Assembly: GCF_900100275.1 (NCBI RefSeq)
Contig: NZ_FNET01000006.1
Span: 1-64,000, forward strand
Origin: Lentzea albidocapillata subsp. violacea
GTDB taxonomy: Bacteria; Actinomycetota; Actinomycetes; Mycobacteriales; Pseudonocardiaceae
DNA length: 64,000 nucleotides
Direction: 5' to 3'
The position numbers were made by a program, and so were the translations under genes. The notes beneath the pieces were generated by a model. It ran no database searches, was not told where the DNA came from, and saw nothing but the letters and a program-made list of their open reading frames with translations. This document shows, in pieces, positions 26,276-34,929 of the stretch (positions within the stretch are counted from its first letter, which is position 1; each line of letters opens with the position of its first letter).

Positions 26276-27056
26276 GCGCTCGCGCGGCGGCGAAGCAGTA
26301 GACGCCGAACGCGGCGATGCCGATCGCCACGGCGGACAGCAGGAACATGCCGTAAGGCTGTGCCGCCAACGTTTTCAGGGCCTTGTCCATGCCGCCGGAC
26401 TGCTGGGGGTCCGCGTTGATCGCGGCGAGTCCGACGAGGACACCGATGACGCCGTACGCGGAGCCCTTGCCGATCCAGCCGATCCTGCCGACCGGCTCGA
26501 TCCACGACGGCGCACGGCTCATGTCGAGATCCTTCTCGAAGGACTTCTTGATGCCCTTGTAGATGATCACGCCGGCGATGACGAGGATGCCGATCGCCAC
26601 GGCACCGACGATGAGCTGGCCGCCGGACAGGGCGAGCAGCTGCGCCGTGAGTTCCTGCTGCTGCCGGCTCTGGTCACCGGAACCGCCCGAGCCCGTCGCG
26701 TACTTGAAGGCACCCAGCGCGATACCGGTCGCGGTGATGGCGCGGGCCGCGGACCCGATGCGCTTGGAGATCCGCTTCCGCTTCTTGCCGATGTAGGTGT
26801 ACCCGACGAAGGCGAGCAGCAGCTGCCACAGCGCGAAGCACACGAGCCCGATCGCGAGCGTCCACAGCAACCACGCGCCGCCCTGCGCGATGTCACTCAC
26901 CGCGCCTTTCGAGTCGGCCTGTTCGGAGTCACCGAACGCGACCTGGATCGCGAGCCACGCCACCAGGACGTGCACGACCCCGTAGAACACCATCCCCACC
27001 CGCCCGAACGCCTGGACGACGGGGTGTCTTCGCGCCTCTTGCGCAACAGTGGCCAC
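26265..27056 (-). CDS. DUF1206 multi-pass membrane protein
   Basis: A 263-aa integral membrane protein built of three similar two-helix units, each with a G-R/K-x-G-x-x-x-Y/F-G-V motif (FGRVGMVFYGVVHVLVAWLA, SAARAITATGIALGAFKYAT, IGWIGKGSAYGVIGVLVGLA). This is the pattern of DUF1206, which is common in actinobacteria and of unknown role. The start is GTG 27056, and that codon lies in the 3' arm of a hairpin (27049-27084), so translation may be limited. It lies downstream of the VanW-domain gene on the same strand. Confidence 0.87.
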   Translation of the reverse strand: MATVAQEARRHPVVQAFGRVGMVFYGVVHVLVAWLAIQVAFGDSEQADSKGAVSDIAQGGAWLLWTLAIGLVCFALWQLLLAFVGYTYIGKKRKRISKRIGSAARAITATGIALGAFKYATGSGGSGDQSRQQQELTAQLLALSGGQLIVGAVAIGILVIAGVIIYKGIKKSFEKDLDMSRAPSWIEPVGRIGWIGKGSAYGVIGVLVGLAAINADPQQSGGMDKALKTLAAQPYGMFLLSAVAIGIAAFGVYCFAAARALKE

Positions 27057-27084
27057 GAACGGGTGACTACCCGCGCGTGGCCAC
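27049..27084 (-). terminator. Hairpin after the VanW gene that covers the next start codon
   Basis: On the minus strand, GTGGCCACG pairs with CGTGGCCAC (27076-27084 with 27049-27057), with an inner CGGGT/ACCCG stem. It terminates or caps the VanW mRNA and also buries GTG 27056 of the DUF1206 gene. Confidence 0.55.
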
Positions 27085-27102
27085 GGTCAACCTGAAAGAA
27101 GC

Positions 27103-29094
27103 TCAGCCGCCGGGTGGTGGCTCACAGACGATCTTGAACTGCGGGTCGTAGCGGACCGTGCGCGACTCGCTGCGGGACTGGCCCGTGCGGCGGTCCGTGA
27201 TCGTGCGGGTGTCCGTCACCGAGAAGCCAGGAGCGCCGTTGCTCGCGGAGCACGGGGTCTTGTTGACCTTCTTCTCCTGCGGCTGGGTGGGGTTGAAGTC
27301 CCCGCTGGTCGAGCCGGTGACGTCGTAGTTCTTGGTGCCCCACAGCACGATCTTGATGGACCCCGGGGTCCAGATCGTCTGGATGGCGACGCCCGTGTCG
27401 TCCGGGTTCGTGAAGGAGATGTCGATCAGGCTGTTGCCCGCGTTGTCCATGAACACGGTGGCCTCGCGGCCCTTCGGGTACCGCGTGATCCAGTAGCTGT
27501 GCTCCTTGTGGCCCGCGTCCTTCATGCCCGCGTAGTAGTACGCGTTGTAGAGCGTGGTCGCGAACTGCGAGATGCCGCCACCGACCGCCATGCCGGGGAT
27601 GCCGTTCTCGATGATGCCCGCCTCGACGTAGCCCTGCGCGGTACCGCGGGGGCCGGTGTGCTTGTTGAGGCTGAACGTCTCCTTGGGCTTCACGATCGCG
27701 CCGTTGACCTTCTCGGCCACGACCCGGATGTTGACGCCCGAGGCAGGGGCGAAGCCACCGGTCTGGAACTCGCCGATGACCTCCTTGATGCCCATCTTGT
27801 TCGCCTGCTCGGTGGTGACCTTCGCGGGCGTGTGCTTGTACTCGAACTTGACCTCGCGCGCGTCCGTCTTCTTCAGCGTGTCGAAGTAGGGCTGGAGGTT
27901 CTTGTCCCAGTCGAGGTCGAGGCCGTCCACCGACGGCTTGACGGTCGGCCTGCCGCCCTCGAAGACGATCTCGGCGTCCTTGCCCTGCTTGACCGTGTCC
28001 TTGAGCTGCGGCGTGGTCACCTCGGCGAGCTTGTCCTTGTTCGGCGTGACGTTCAGCGCGCCACCCTCACCGGGAGCGAAGGCCAGCGTGGTCCCGATCT
28101 GCTCCGGGGTGAGCGTCGCGTCCTTGCCCTCGCCCTTGATGACGACGGGACCGGACACCGCCGTCTTCACGACCTCGTTGAGCGCCTTCTCGACGCCCTC
28201 CTTGGTCGTCTTGACCGGGGTGAAGTCCATCGGGACCTCGACCGGGTTGCCGGACGCCCAGTTCGCGACGACCGCGCCCGCGGCCTCCTCGGCCTTGAGC
28301 TTCTGGCCTTCGTGCGGCTCGACGGCGACGGGATTCGCGCCCTCGAACCTGATGGTGCCCTCGATCGGCTCGTGGTCGAGCTTGGGGCGCAGGGCCTCCA
28401 GCGCGCCGGTGACCTTCGCGTCGTCGGCCTTCGTCGCGACACCGACCTCACGGCTGGTGAAGAACGACGTGACGCGCGTGAACGGGCTGAGCGGCTGGCT
28501 GCCGGCACGCTCGATCGTGCTGTTCCAGTCGAGCTCGAGACCCGCGGCCTTGGGGTCGAGCTCGGACGTGACGTCGCCGGCCTTGAGCGCGACGGGCTTG
28601 TCCAGGCGCGGGCCGATCTCGTCGCGCAGCTTCTTCTCGGCCTCGTCGTGGCTCATGCCGCCGACGTCGACGCCCGCCACCGTCACACCGCGCGGCACGT
28701 TGCCGCTGGAGACGAGCATGTCGAGGCCGTAGAGCAGACCGAAGGCGCCGACCACGGCCGCGGCCACGATCAACGCCTTCTTCTTCGTGTTCTTCGGCTG
28801 GCCCTCGTCCGCGCCCGGTTCGATCATCACGGGCCCGTAGACGCCGGAGTCCTCCGGCTGCGGCTCGGGTGGCGCCACCGGCTTCATGTACTCCGTGGCG
28901 GCCTCGGCGGCCGGGAACCCGACACCGGGCACAGCCGCGGTGACGGTCGGCTCGTTCGCGTCCGGCTCCTCAGACGGCCACGCCTCGGTCGAGGCGTCCA
29001 CCTGGACCGGAGCGATCTTGGTCGTCTGCTCCGAGGACGTGCCGCCGGGACCCACCGGTGGCATCGCTCTCGTCTTGTCAGCGTCGTACGGCAC
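27103..29094 (-). CDS. VanW-domain protein with peptidoglycan-binding-like repeats
   Basis: A 663-aa single-pass membrane protein. The cytosolic N-terminus (1-110) is Pro/Glu-rich and disordered. The membrane helix, LIVAAAVVGAFGLLYGLDML, is at about 112-132. Extracytoplasmic YoaR-type domains (PF12229-like, several RGVTVAGVDVGGMSHDEAEK-style units) follow, and then a VanW domain at about 460-600 (GFAPASGVNIRVVAEKVNGA, GGGISQFATTLYNAYYYAGM). VanW-domain proteins are envelope proteins of uncertain activity. GTG 29094 is chosen because GGGGAG precedes it; the longer frame to 29214 runs into the GroES-like gene. The upstream neighbours may share its transcript. Confidence 0.87.
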   Translation of the reverse strand: MPYDADKTRAMPPVGPGGTSSEQTTKIAPVQVDASTEAWPSEEPDANEPTVTAAVPGVGFPAAEAATEYMKPVAPPEPQPEDSGVYGPVMIEPGADEGQPKNTKKKALIVAAAVVGAFGLLYGLDMLVSSGNVPRGVTVAGVDVGGMSHDEAEKKLRDEIGPRLDKPVALKAGDVTSELDPKAAGLELDWNSTIERAGSQPLSPFTRVTSFFTSREVGVATKADDAKVTGALEALRPKLDHEPIEGTIRFEGANPVAVEPHEGQKLKAEEAAGAVVANWASGNPVEVPMDFTPVKTTKEGVEKALNEVVKTAVSGPVVIKGEGKDATLTPEQIGTTLAFAPGEGGALNVTPNKDKLAEVTTPQLKDTVKQGKDAEIVFEGGRPTVKPSVDGLDLDWDKNLQPYFDTLKKTDAREVKFEYKHTPAKVTTEQANKMGIKEVIGEFQTGGFAPASGVNIRVVAEKVNGAIVKPKETFSLNKHTGPRGTAQGYVEAGIIENGIPGMAVGGGISQFATTLYNAYYYAGMKDAGHKEHSYWITRYPKGREATVFMDNAGNSLIDISFTNPDDTGVAIQTIWTPGSIKIVLWGTKNYDVTGSTSGDFNPTQPQEKKVNKTPCSASNGAPGFSVTDTRTITDRRTGQSRSESRTVRYDPQFKIVCEPPPGG

Positions 29095-29170
29095 AGCTCT
29101 CCCCGTTGCCCTGTCTCTCCTGAGGTGGCATATGTGTGCAGCTATCAGGCGTCGATCACGAACCGGCGGC

Positions 29171-29491
29171 TCATAGGTACAGACCAGTACCGTGCTCGGT
29201 GAGCTCCGTCGCAACCGCGTGCAGATCGCGTTCCCTCATCACGAGATACGTGGTGCCGTGCACCTCGACCTCAAGCTGATCTTCCGGGTTGAACATCACC
29301 CGGTCCCCGACCTTCACGTGCCGCACGCTGGTACCGACTCCGAACACATCACCCCACGCCAACCGCTTCGCCATCTGGGCCGTAGCGGGGATCACGATGC
29401 CTCCGCTGGAACGCCGCTCGCCGTCCTCGGGCGAGATGCGGACCATCACACGGTCGTACAGCATCTGGATCTCGAGCTTGACATCAGGCAC
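29171..29491 (-). CDS. GroES-like (Cpn10) protein with a shortened roof loop
   Basis: A 106-aa beta-barrel protein of the Cpn10 fold. It aligns with GroES at LYDRVMVRISPEDGERRSSG and at the mobile-loop tripeptide IVI in GGIVIPATA, then GDVFGVG, VKVGDRVMF and GTTYLVMRERDLHAV. The roof loop is nearly absent. It is not the groES of a groESL operon, since no groEL is adjacent. GTG 29491 lies 10 bp after the thioredoxin-NHL gene, which implies co-transcription. It may be a specialised co-chaperonin or a scaffold. The function is unknown. Confidence 0.75.
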   Translation of the reverse strand: MPDVKLEIQMLYDRVMVRISPEDGERRSSGGIVIPATAQMAKRLAWGDVFGVGTSVRHVKVGDRVMFNPEDQLEVEVHGTTYLVMRERDLHAVATELTEHGTGLYL

Positions 29492-29500
29492 CAGCAGAGT

Positions 29501-31360
29501 CTACGTGCCCTGCGGACCCTCCTCGTCCATGCCGCCCATCAGCAGCGGCAGCCGGGTAGGTGCATCGGCAACAACTCGAACCGGAACCCCCCAGTCCTGC
29601 CTGGTCAGACGGCACACCGGGTGTTCGTCGGCAGGATCGTCACTGCAACTGGCGGCCTGCGCTACGACATGCAGAACGCCGTTCGTGACCTGATCGTTGA
29701 TCCGCAACGCCCGTACCAGTCCGGTACTGACGCCGGCCCCCTCGATGATCAGCTCCGGAGGCGAGCTGGTGATCTCCAGACGGGTGGAGGGCCCGTACCT
29801 TTCGTCCAGTTTCGTCCCGGTCGGCGGGGTGAAGACGACCGCGAGCTCGAACGCTCCCGGCGCGATGTCGGTGGACGGCCGCTTCACCTCGTGGGCCGCG
29901 CCGTCGATCTTCGTGGCGGCCGCCGTGAACCGTTCGAGCCGATGAGCCGCACTCGCGACCACGACGAGTTCGTTCTGGATGAGGAGCGCGTCGGACGGCT
30001 CGGCGATGTCCGTGGCGATGGTGGTCAGGGTGTTCGTCTCAGGGTCGAAACGCCTGATCGCGTTGTTGTAGGTGTCGCTGATGACGACCGAGTGGTCACC
30101 GAGGACCGTGACGCCCAGAGGGTGCTGCAGCAGGGCCTCGTCCGCGTCACCGTCCTTGTGCCCGAACGCGAACAGCCCCTTGCCGACGACCGTGCGGACC
30201 TCACCGTTCTCGAGGTAGCGCAACGCACTCGTCTCGGAGTCGACCATCCACAGCCGGTCGCCGTCCGCCGCGAGCCCGGACGTCTGCGCGAAGAAGGCAC
30301 CTTCGGCCGGGCCGTCGTTGATGCCCTCGACGGTGGTGCCGGCCAGCCTCCTGACGGTGTTCGTGGCGGGGTCGAAGAAGCTCAGCGTGTGGTTGCCGGC
30401 CATCGCGATCGCGACACCGCCGTTCCACCAGGCAACGTCCCACGGACTCGTCAGCTCGATCTTGCCGGCCGGCCCGTCGGTCTCCCCGTCACGCCACTGC
30501 TCGCCGGTGCCCGCGAGCGTCGTGACCTCGCCCGTTTCGAGGTCGAGGCCGCGCAGGAGGTGGTTGACCGTGTCGGCGACGACGACGTCGCTGGTACCGG
30601 GAACCAGCGCGAGACCCGCCGGCTCGGAGAAGGTGGGGTGCAGGCCGTCCCGCCGGCCGCGCTCACCGGTGCCGATGCGGCGGATGACGGTCTCACCGTC
30701 CGCTTCGAGCTCCACGATGCTGTGGTGGGCCGAGTCGCTGACGAGGATCGTCCCGCTCGGCGTCACGATGGCCTTGGCGGGGAAGCGAAGCGTGGTGTTC
30801 TCCGGTTCCGGCGCCTGGTACGGACCTCGGCCGCGGTGCAGCGTGCCCTTCTCGTCGTGCTCCTCGACCAGTTCCCGGATGACGGTCCTGAGCGCCTCGA
30901 CATGGCCCTCACCAGCGGCGACGTGCACGACGTAGCCCTCGGGGTCGACCACGGTCAGCGTCGGCCACGCCTTCACGGCGTAGTTCTGCCACGTCGTGAG
31001 CTCCGGGTCGTCGAGGACCGGGTGATGCACCCCGTACCGCTCGACGGCGGCCTTGAGCGCCTCGGGGTCGGCCTCGTGCACGAACTTCGGCGAGTGCACG
31101 CCGATCGTGACGAGGACGTCCTCGAACTCCTCCTCCAGCGGGCGCAGCTCGTCGAGGACGTGCAGGCAGTTGATGCAGCAGAATGTCCAGAAGTCGAGGA
31201 GCACGATCTTGCCGCGCAGGTCCTTCAGGCTGACCTGTTCGCCGCCGGTGTTCAGCCAGCCGCGTCCTACCAGCTCAGGGGCACGGACACGGGCACGGCG
31301 CTTCGCAGTCGTCACGTCCCGATCCAACACTGTGGACGGTCGTGCTGTTCCGGCGTCCAT
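29501..31360 (-). CDS. Thioredoxin-like/NHL-repeat protein (NHLRC2-like)
   Basis: A 619-aa protein with an N-terminal thioredoxin-fold domain (about 25-165) and an NHL six-bladed propeller (about 180-500), followed by a small C-terminal beta domain. The redox motif is CCINC in LLDFWTFCCINCLHVLDELR, as in NHLRC2 proteins. Propeller blades show as FSEPAGLALVPGTSDVVVAD and HPLGVTVLGDHSVVISDTYN. There is no signal peptide, so it is probably cytosolic. It is likely a thiol-disulfide protein with a protein-binding propeller; the partner is unknown. It is followed directly by the GroES-like gene. The start is ATG 31360 or GTG 31363. Confidence 0.87.
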   Translation of the reverse strand: MDAGTARPSTVLDRDVTTAKRRARVRAPELVGRGWLNTGGEQVSLKDLRGKIVLLDFWTFCCINCLHVLDELRPLEEEFEDVLVTIGVHSPKFVHEADPEALKAAVERYGVHHPVLDDPELTTWQNYAVKAWPTLTVVDPEGYVVHVAAGEGHVEALRTVIRELVEEHDEKGTLHRGRGPYQAPEPENTTLRFPAKAIVTPSGTILVSDSAHHSIVELEADGETVIRRIGTGERGRRDGLHPTFSEPAGLALVPGTSDVVVADTVNHLLRGLDLETGEVTTLAGTGEQWRDGETDGPAGKIELTSPWDVAWWNGGVAIAMAGNHTLSFFDPATNTVRRLAGTTVEGINDGPAEGAFFAQTSGLAADGDRLWMVDSETSALRYLENGEVRTVVGKGLFAFGHKDGDADEALLQHPLGVTVLGDHSVVISDTYNNAIRRFDPETNTLTTIATDIAEPSDALLIQNELVVVASAAHRLERFTAAATKIDGAAHEVKRPSTDIAPGAFELAVVFTPPTGTKLDERYGPSTRLEITSSPPELIIEGAGVSTGLVRALRINDQVTNGVLHVVAQAASCSDDPADEHPVCRLTRQDWGVPVRVVADAPTRLPLLMGGMDEEGPQGT

Positions 31361-31518
31361 CACGTGAGAAGAACGGCCTTGGGGTCTGGCCCGGCTCCTT
31401 GTGTCCCGGCCTGCGGAAAGGTTGACCCGAACCCGCCGGTAGCCCTCATCATGGAACGAGGACCGCCCGCCTGAACCTTTTCGCCGTGATCGGCGTAGAG
31501 GACGCCGGGAGGTGCGTG

Positions 31519-32538
31519 ATGGTGGAGTACCTGGTGATCGGTGCGGGTCCGGCGGGCTTGCAGATGGGGCGCTTTCTACACCGTGCAGGCCGCGACTACC
31601 TGATCGTCGAGCGGGAACCCGGGCCGGCGAGCTTCTTCCGGACGTTCCCGCGGCACCGCGTGCTCTCGACGGACGACAACTCGCTGTTCGAGGGTGCGCC
31701 GTTCGCGCGCTACAGCAAGAGGTCCTTTCCCGACGCGGATGATCTGGTGCGTTATCTGGAGGACTTCGCGCGGCGGTTGAACATCCGCTACAACACGCCG
31801 GTCAGCGATCTTGGCCGGTACGAGGCGCGGCACGTCATCGTCGCGACCGGCAAGAAACCCCGCCTGCCGGACGTTCCCGGCGTCGAGCACGCCGAGACGT
31901 ACGCGAGTGCGAGCACTGATCCGACCGAGTACGCGGGCAAGCGCGTGCTGATCGTCGGGCGCGGGCCCAGTGCGTTCGAGACTGCCGACAACATCGCGTC
32001 CACGGCACGGCTCACGCATACCGTCGGGCGGTCCGTGCAGCGGATCGTCAAGGAGGGCAACGAGTTCGTCGCGACGATCGACGGCACCGGCGAACTGCGG
32101 TACGACAAGGTCGTGGTGTGTACCGGGTTCCGCAGGGACACCGCGCTGGACGGGCCCGGCGTGCATGTGCTCGGCGGCGACTCGATCAAGGCGATTCGGC
32201 ACTCGGCCAGGGCGCTGCACCGGTCGTTGGAGGCCGAGCACCACGGGGTGCCGTGGCCGCATCGCCGGTTGCGCAGCCGGCCGGACGCGCTGGCGGCCAC
32301 GATCGCCACGCGGGCGCGTGAGATCCCGGACGGGCTGGCGGATGTCGTTGTGACGCAAGGGCAGCACGCGCTGCTCTACGACGAGATGCCCACCACCGAA
32401 CGGAACGGGTTCGTCGTCACGAGCACGCAGGTGAGGCACTACCGGCGCAACGAGCTGATCGCGGTCGAGCGCCGGTTGCACCGCAAGCCGCTGGAGAGGT
32501 TCTTCTCGCAGCAGCTCGCGGTGCCGTGCATTTCCTAG
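31519..32538 (+). CDS. FAD-dependent NAD(P)-binding oxidoreductase (flavin monooxygenase-like)
   Basis: 339 aa from ATG 31519, after GGAGGT (31510-31515). The FAD site is at the N-terminus (YLVIGAGPAGLQMGRFLHRA, GxGxxG) and the second dinucleotide fold is at about 145 (VLIVGRGPSAFETADNIAST), the layout of flavin monooxygenases, lysine N-hydroxylases and thioredoxin-reductase-like enzymes. The last 90 residues are Arg-rich. The substrate is unknown. It converges on the hydrolase gene with a 4-bp overlap. Confidence 0.85.
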   Translation: MVEYLVIGAGPAGLQMGRFLHRAGRDYLIVEREPGPASFFRTFPRHRVLSTDDNSLFEGAPFARYSKRSFPDADDLVRYLEDFARRLNIRYNTPVSDLGRYEARHVIVATGKKPRLPDVPGVEHAETYASASTDPTEYAGKRVLIVGRGPSAFETADNIASTARLTHTVGRSVQRIVKEGNEFVATIDGTGELRYDKVVVCTGFRRDTALDGPGVHVLGGDSIKAIRHSARALHRSLEAEHHGVPWPHRRLRSRPDALAATIATRAREIPDGLADVVVTQGQHALLYDEMPTTERNGFVVTSTQVRHYRRNELIAVERRLHRKPLERFFSQQLAVPCIS

Positions 32539-33203
32539 ACCGGCAGTGTGCGCGCGAGGAACTTCACGGAGACGTCCCACGCGCTGTCGGCGGCGTCCTT
32601 GTCGTACCAGGGGCCGAGGTGGTTGAGGAACGCGTGGCCCGCGGGCTCCAGGTGGATCTCGGCGCCCTCGTGCGACGGCACCGCGTCCGCGACCTTCTGG
32701 TAGCCGGTGATGAACGGGTCCTCGGTACCGAAGACGAACTGGATCGGGCACGACACCTGGTCGAGCGTGTCGATCTGGTCCGGCACGCCCGAGCCGTAGA
32801 ACGAGACGGCGGCGTCCGGGTCGGCGGCGGTGGCCGCGGCGTAGGCCAGGGTGCCGCCGAGGCAGAAGCCGAGTACGCCGACGCCGCCGGTCACCTCGGG
32901 CAGGTCGCGCAGGTACTGCACGGACTTGACGACGTCCTGCACGGCGAGCGGGAAGTCGAGGTTGCCGACGACCTCCATCGACTTCGCGATGCCCGCCTCG
33001 TCGTGCTCACCGACCCAGCCCGGCTGGAAGCGGTGGAAGAGCTCGGGCACGGCCACGACGTAGCCGAGCGCGGCGAGCTTCTCCGCGATGCCGCGCAGGT
33101 AGCCGTCCAGGCCGAAGATCTCCTGGATCAGCACGATGCCGGGGCCGGAGCCGGACTCCGGGAGCCAGACCGGCAACGGCATGTCGTCAACTCGATGGGT
33201 CAT
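32535..33203 (-). CDS. Dienelactone hydrolase-family alpha/beta hydrolase
   Basis: A 222-aa hydrolase. The nucleophile is Cys114 in GVLGFCLGGTLAY. Glu28 in IVLIQEIFGL, an Asp in FVFGTEDPFITGY and the His in EPAGHAFLNH complete the dienelactone-hydrolase arrangement. The family hydrolyses lactones and esters in aromatic breakdown and elsewhere, so the substrate is open. The start is ATG 33203. It lies 27 bp after the SDR gene on the same strand, so it probably belongs to the TetR-controlled SDR operon. Confidence 0.88.
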   Translation of the reverse strand: MTHRVDDMPLPVWLPESGSGPGIVLIQEIFGLDGYLRGIAEKLAALGYVVAVPELFHRFQPGWVGEHDEAGIAKSMEVVGNLDFPLAVQDVVKSVQYLRDLPEVTGGVGVLGFCLGGTLAYAAATAADPDAAVSFYGSGVPDQIDTLDQVSCPIQFVFGTEDPFITGYQKVADAVPSHEGAEIHLEPAGHAFLNHLGPWYDKDAADSAWDVSVKFLARTLPV

Positions 33204-33230
33204 GGATCGATCTTGCCCGAGCACGTCCGA

Positions 33231-34148
33231 TCACCGGCCCACGACCTCCACCGAGGTGCCGGTGAGACGTTCGGCCTCGGTCCACAGGCGGGCGGCCAGC
33301 GCCTTGTCCCGTGCGGACCGGGGCATCGAGGCGGGCCTGGTCGGACCGACGAGCGCCCAGCGCGGCCCGTAGTAGCCACCGGCGACCGCTGCGGGGTCGG
33401 CCGCCGCGTGCAGGAGGGGTTCGGTGCCCTGCTCGACGCCCTGTGAGGGCACGAACCGGTATCCGACCGACTCGATGAGACCGGGCTTGCCACCGTTCAG
33501 GCGCGGGCCCGAGGTCGTCAGGTTGGTGCGGGTGTAACCGGGGTGCGCGCCGACCGAGAGCAGCGGCCAGTCATTCTCGGCCGCGAGGTCCGCCAGGCGC
33601 ACCATCATCAGCAGGTCGGCCAGCTTGGAGAGCGAGTAGGCCGGCATGGGGCTGTACCGGCGGCGGGACTGCAGGTCGTCGAAGTCGATCCGCCCGAGGT
33701 ACGCGGCACCGCTGCTCATCATCACGACCCTCGGCGCGGGCGCGGCCAGCAGCAACGGCAGCAGGCGGACGGTCAGGGCGAACGGGCCGAGGAAGTTGCT
33801 GGCGAGCTGGAGCTCGAAGCCGTCGACGGTCTCGGTCCGCACGGGCACGTTCATCACGCCGGCGTTGTTGACCAGGACGTCCAGCGGCTCGCCCTCGGCG
33901 ATCAGCTCCTCGGCGAACGTCCGCACCGACGCCTGGTCGGCCAGGTCGAGCCGCCGGACCTCCACCCTGGCTCCGGGATGCGCGGCGAGGATCTCCGCCT
34001 CGGCCTGCCGGCCCTTGGTCTCGGTGCGCACCGCGAGGACGACGTGGGCCCCGGCTCCCGCCAGTCGCTTGGCCGCCTCCTTGCCGGTGCCGCTGTTCGC
34101 GCCGGTGACGACGATGCGCTTGCCGTGCTGGTCAGGAACCTGGTACAT
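33231..34148 (-). CDS. Short-chain dehydrogenase (retinol dehydrogenase-like)
   Basis: NAD(P)-dependent SDR of 305 aa. The cofactor loop is TGANSGTGKEAAKRL at about 15-29, the NNAG motif is at 94-97, a catalytic Ser lies in VVMMSSGAAY, and Tyr171/Lys175 are in YSLSK. It is the classical WWOX/RDH-like subgroup; the substrate is unknown. It is divergent from a TetR gene with strong palindromes between them, and in an operon with the dienelactone hydrolase. The pair may detoxify a carbonyl or lactone compound sensed by the TetR protein, which is inference. Confidence 0.9.
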   Translation of the reverse strand: MYQVPDQHGKRIVVTGANSGTGKEAAKRLAGAGAHVVLAVRTETKGRQAEAEILAAHPGARVEVRRLDLADQASVRTFAEELIAEGEPLDVLVNNAGVMNVPVRTETVDGFELQLASNFLGPFALTVRLLPLLLAAPAPRVVMMSSGAAYLGRIDFDDLQSRRRYSPMPAYSLSKLADLLMMVRLADLAAENDWPLLSVGAHPGYTRTNLTTSGPRLNGGKPGLIESVGYRFVPSQGVEQGTEPLLHAAADPAAVAGGYYGPRWALVGPTRPASMPRSARDKALAARLWTEAERLTGTSVEVVGR

Positions 34149-34162
34149 CGCAACCCCTCATT

Positions 34163-34224
34163 AAGTACTTCCGGTCTCTTATGTCTCCAACATAACGGAC
34201 CGTCGGTATCTTAGTAAAGTACCG
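34163..34224. promoter_or_regulatory. Operator palindromes between the SDR and TetR genes
   Basis: Two nested signals. (1) TTATGT-CTCCA-ACATAA (34179-34195) is perfect and extends outward to CGGTC...GACCG (34172-34202). (2) CGGTATCTTA-G-TAAAGTACCG (34204-34224) pairs at 8 of 10 positions. An AAGTACTT palindrome (34163-34170) shares the AAGTAC element with site 2. They fill the 88-bp gap and probably bind the adjacent TetR protein. Confidence 0.62.
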
Positions 34225-34236
34225 CTGGTCTGTAAC

Positions 34237-34908
34237 ATGCGCGACATGAGTTTCCAGCGGGCGCGCACCGACGAGCAGCGCAACGAACGGCGGCGGCAGA
34301 TCCTCGCCACCGCGGCCGCGATGCTCACCGAGATGCCGGTCGCCGAGCTGACCCTCACCGCGCTCAGCCGCCGGGTCTGCCTGGCCAAAGCCAACGTCCT
34401 GCGTTACTTCGAGTCGCGGGAGGCGGTGCTGCTGGCACTGCTGGAGGCGGAGATCGCGGACTGGATCACGGAACTGGAGTCCGCGGCGTTCCCCGGCGGT
34501 GCCACCGCCCGGGAGCGCGGAGACCGGCTGGCGGAACTGCTGGCCACCTCGCTGGCACGTCGCCCTGTGCTGTGCGACCTGATCAGTGCCCAGGCGACCG
34601 TGCTGGAGCGCAACATCTCCGCCGAAACCGCGCTGCGGCACAAACGCGCCGTCCACGAGTGCCTGAAGACGCTCGTCCAGTTCACCGGACGGCACCTTCC
34701 CGAACTGGGCGACGAGAACGCCGGCGCCCTGATGCGGACCGTCATGCTGATCACGGTCGCCGCCTGGCCGAGCAGCCGTCCCCCGCAGGCGGTTCTCGAC
34801 GCCTACGCCGCCGATCCGGATCTGGCCGCGCTGTGCATCGACTTCGCCGACGTCGTGCGCCGCACCGCCGAGGTGACGGCTTCCGGGCTTCTCGCCCGCA
34901 GCCGGTAG
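34237..34908 (+). CDS. TetR-family regulator
   Basis: A 223-aa protein with the helix-turn-helix at about 18-65 (ILATAAAMLTEMPVAELTLT, then ALSRRVCLAKANVLRYFESR). The C-terminal domain is of unknown specificity, with a RRPVLCDLISAQATVLERNI stretch. It is divergent from the SDR-hydrolase pair and probably represses them. ATG 34237 or ATG 34246 may be the start, and no strong ribosome site is visible. A HAD-phosphatase gene follows 21 bp downstream. Confidence 0.88.
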   Translation: MRDMSFQRARTDEQRNERRRQILATAAAMLTEMPVAELTLTALSRRVCLAKANVLRYFESREAVLLALLEAEIADWITELESAAFPGGATARERGDRLAELLATSLARRPVLCDLISAQATVLERNISAETALRHKRAVHECLKTLVQFTGRHLPELGDENAGALMRTVMLITVAAWPSSRPPQAVLDAYAADPDLAALCIDFADVVRRTAEVTASGLLARSR

Positions 34909-34929
34909 TTCCTGCCCGATAATCAGCCG

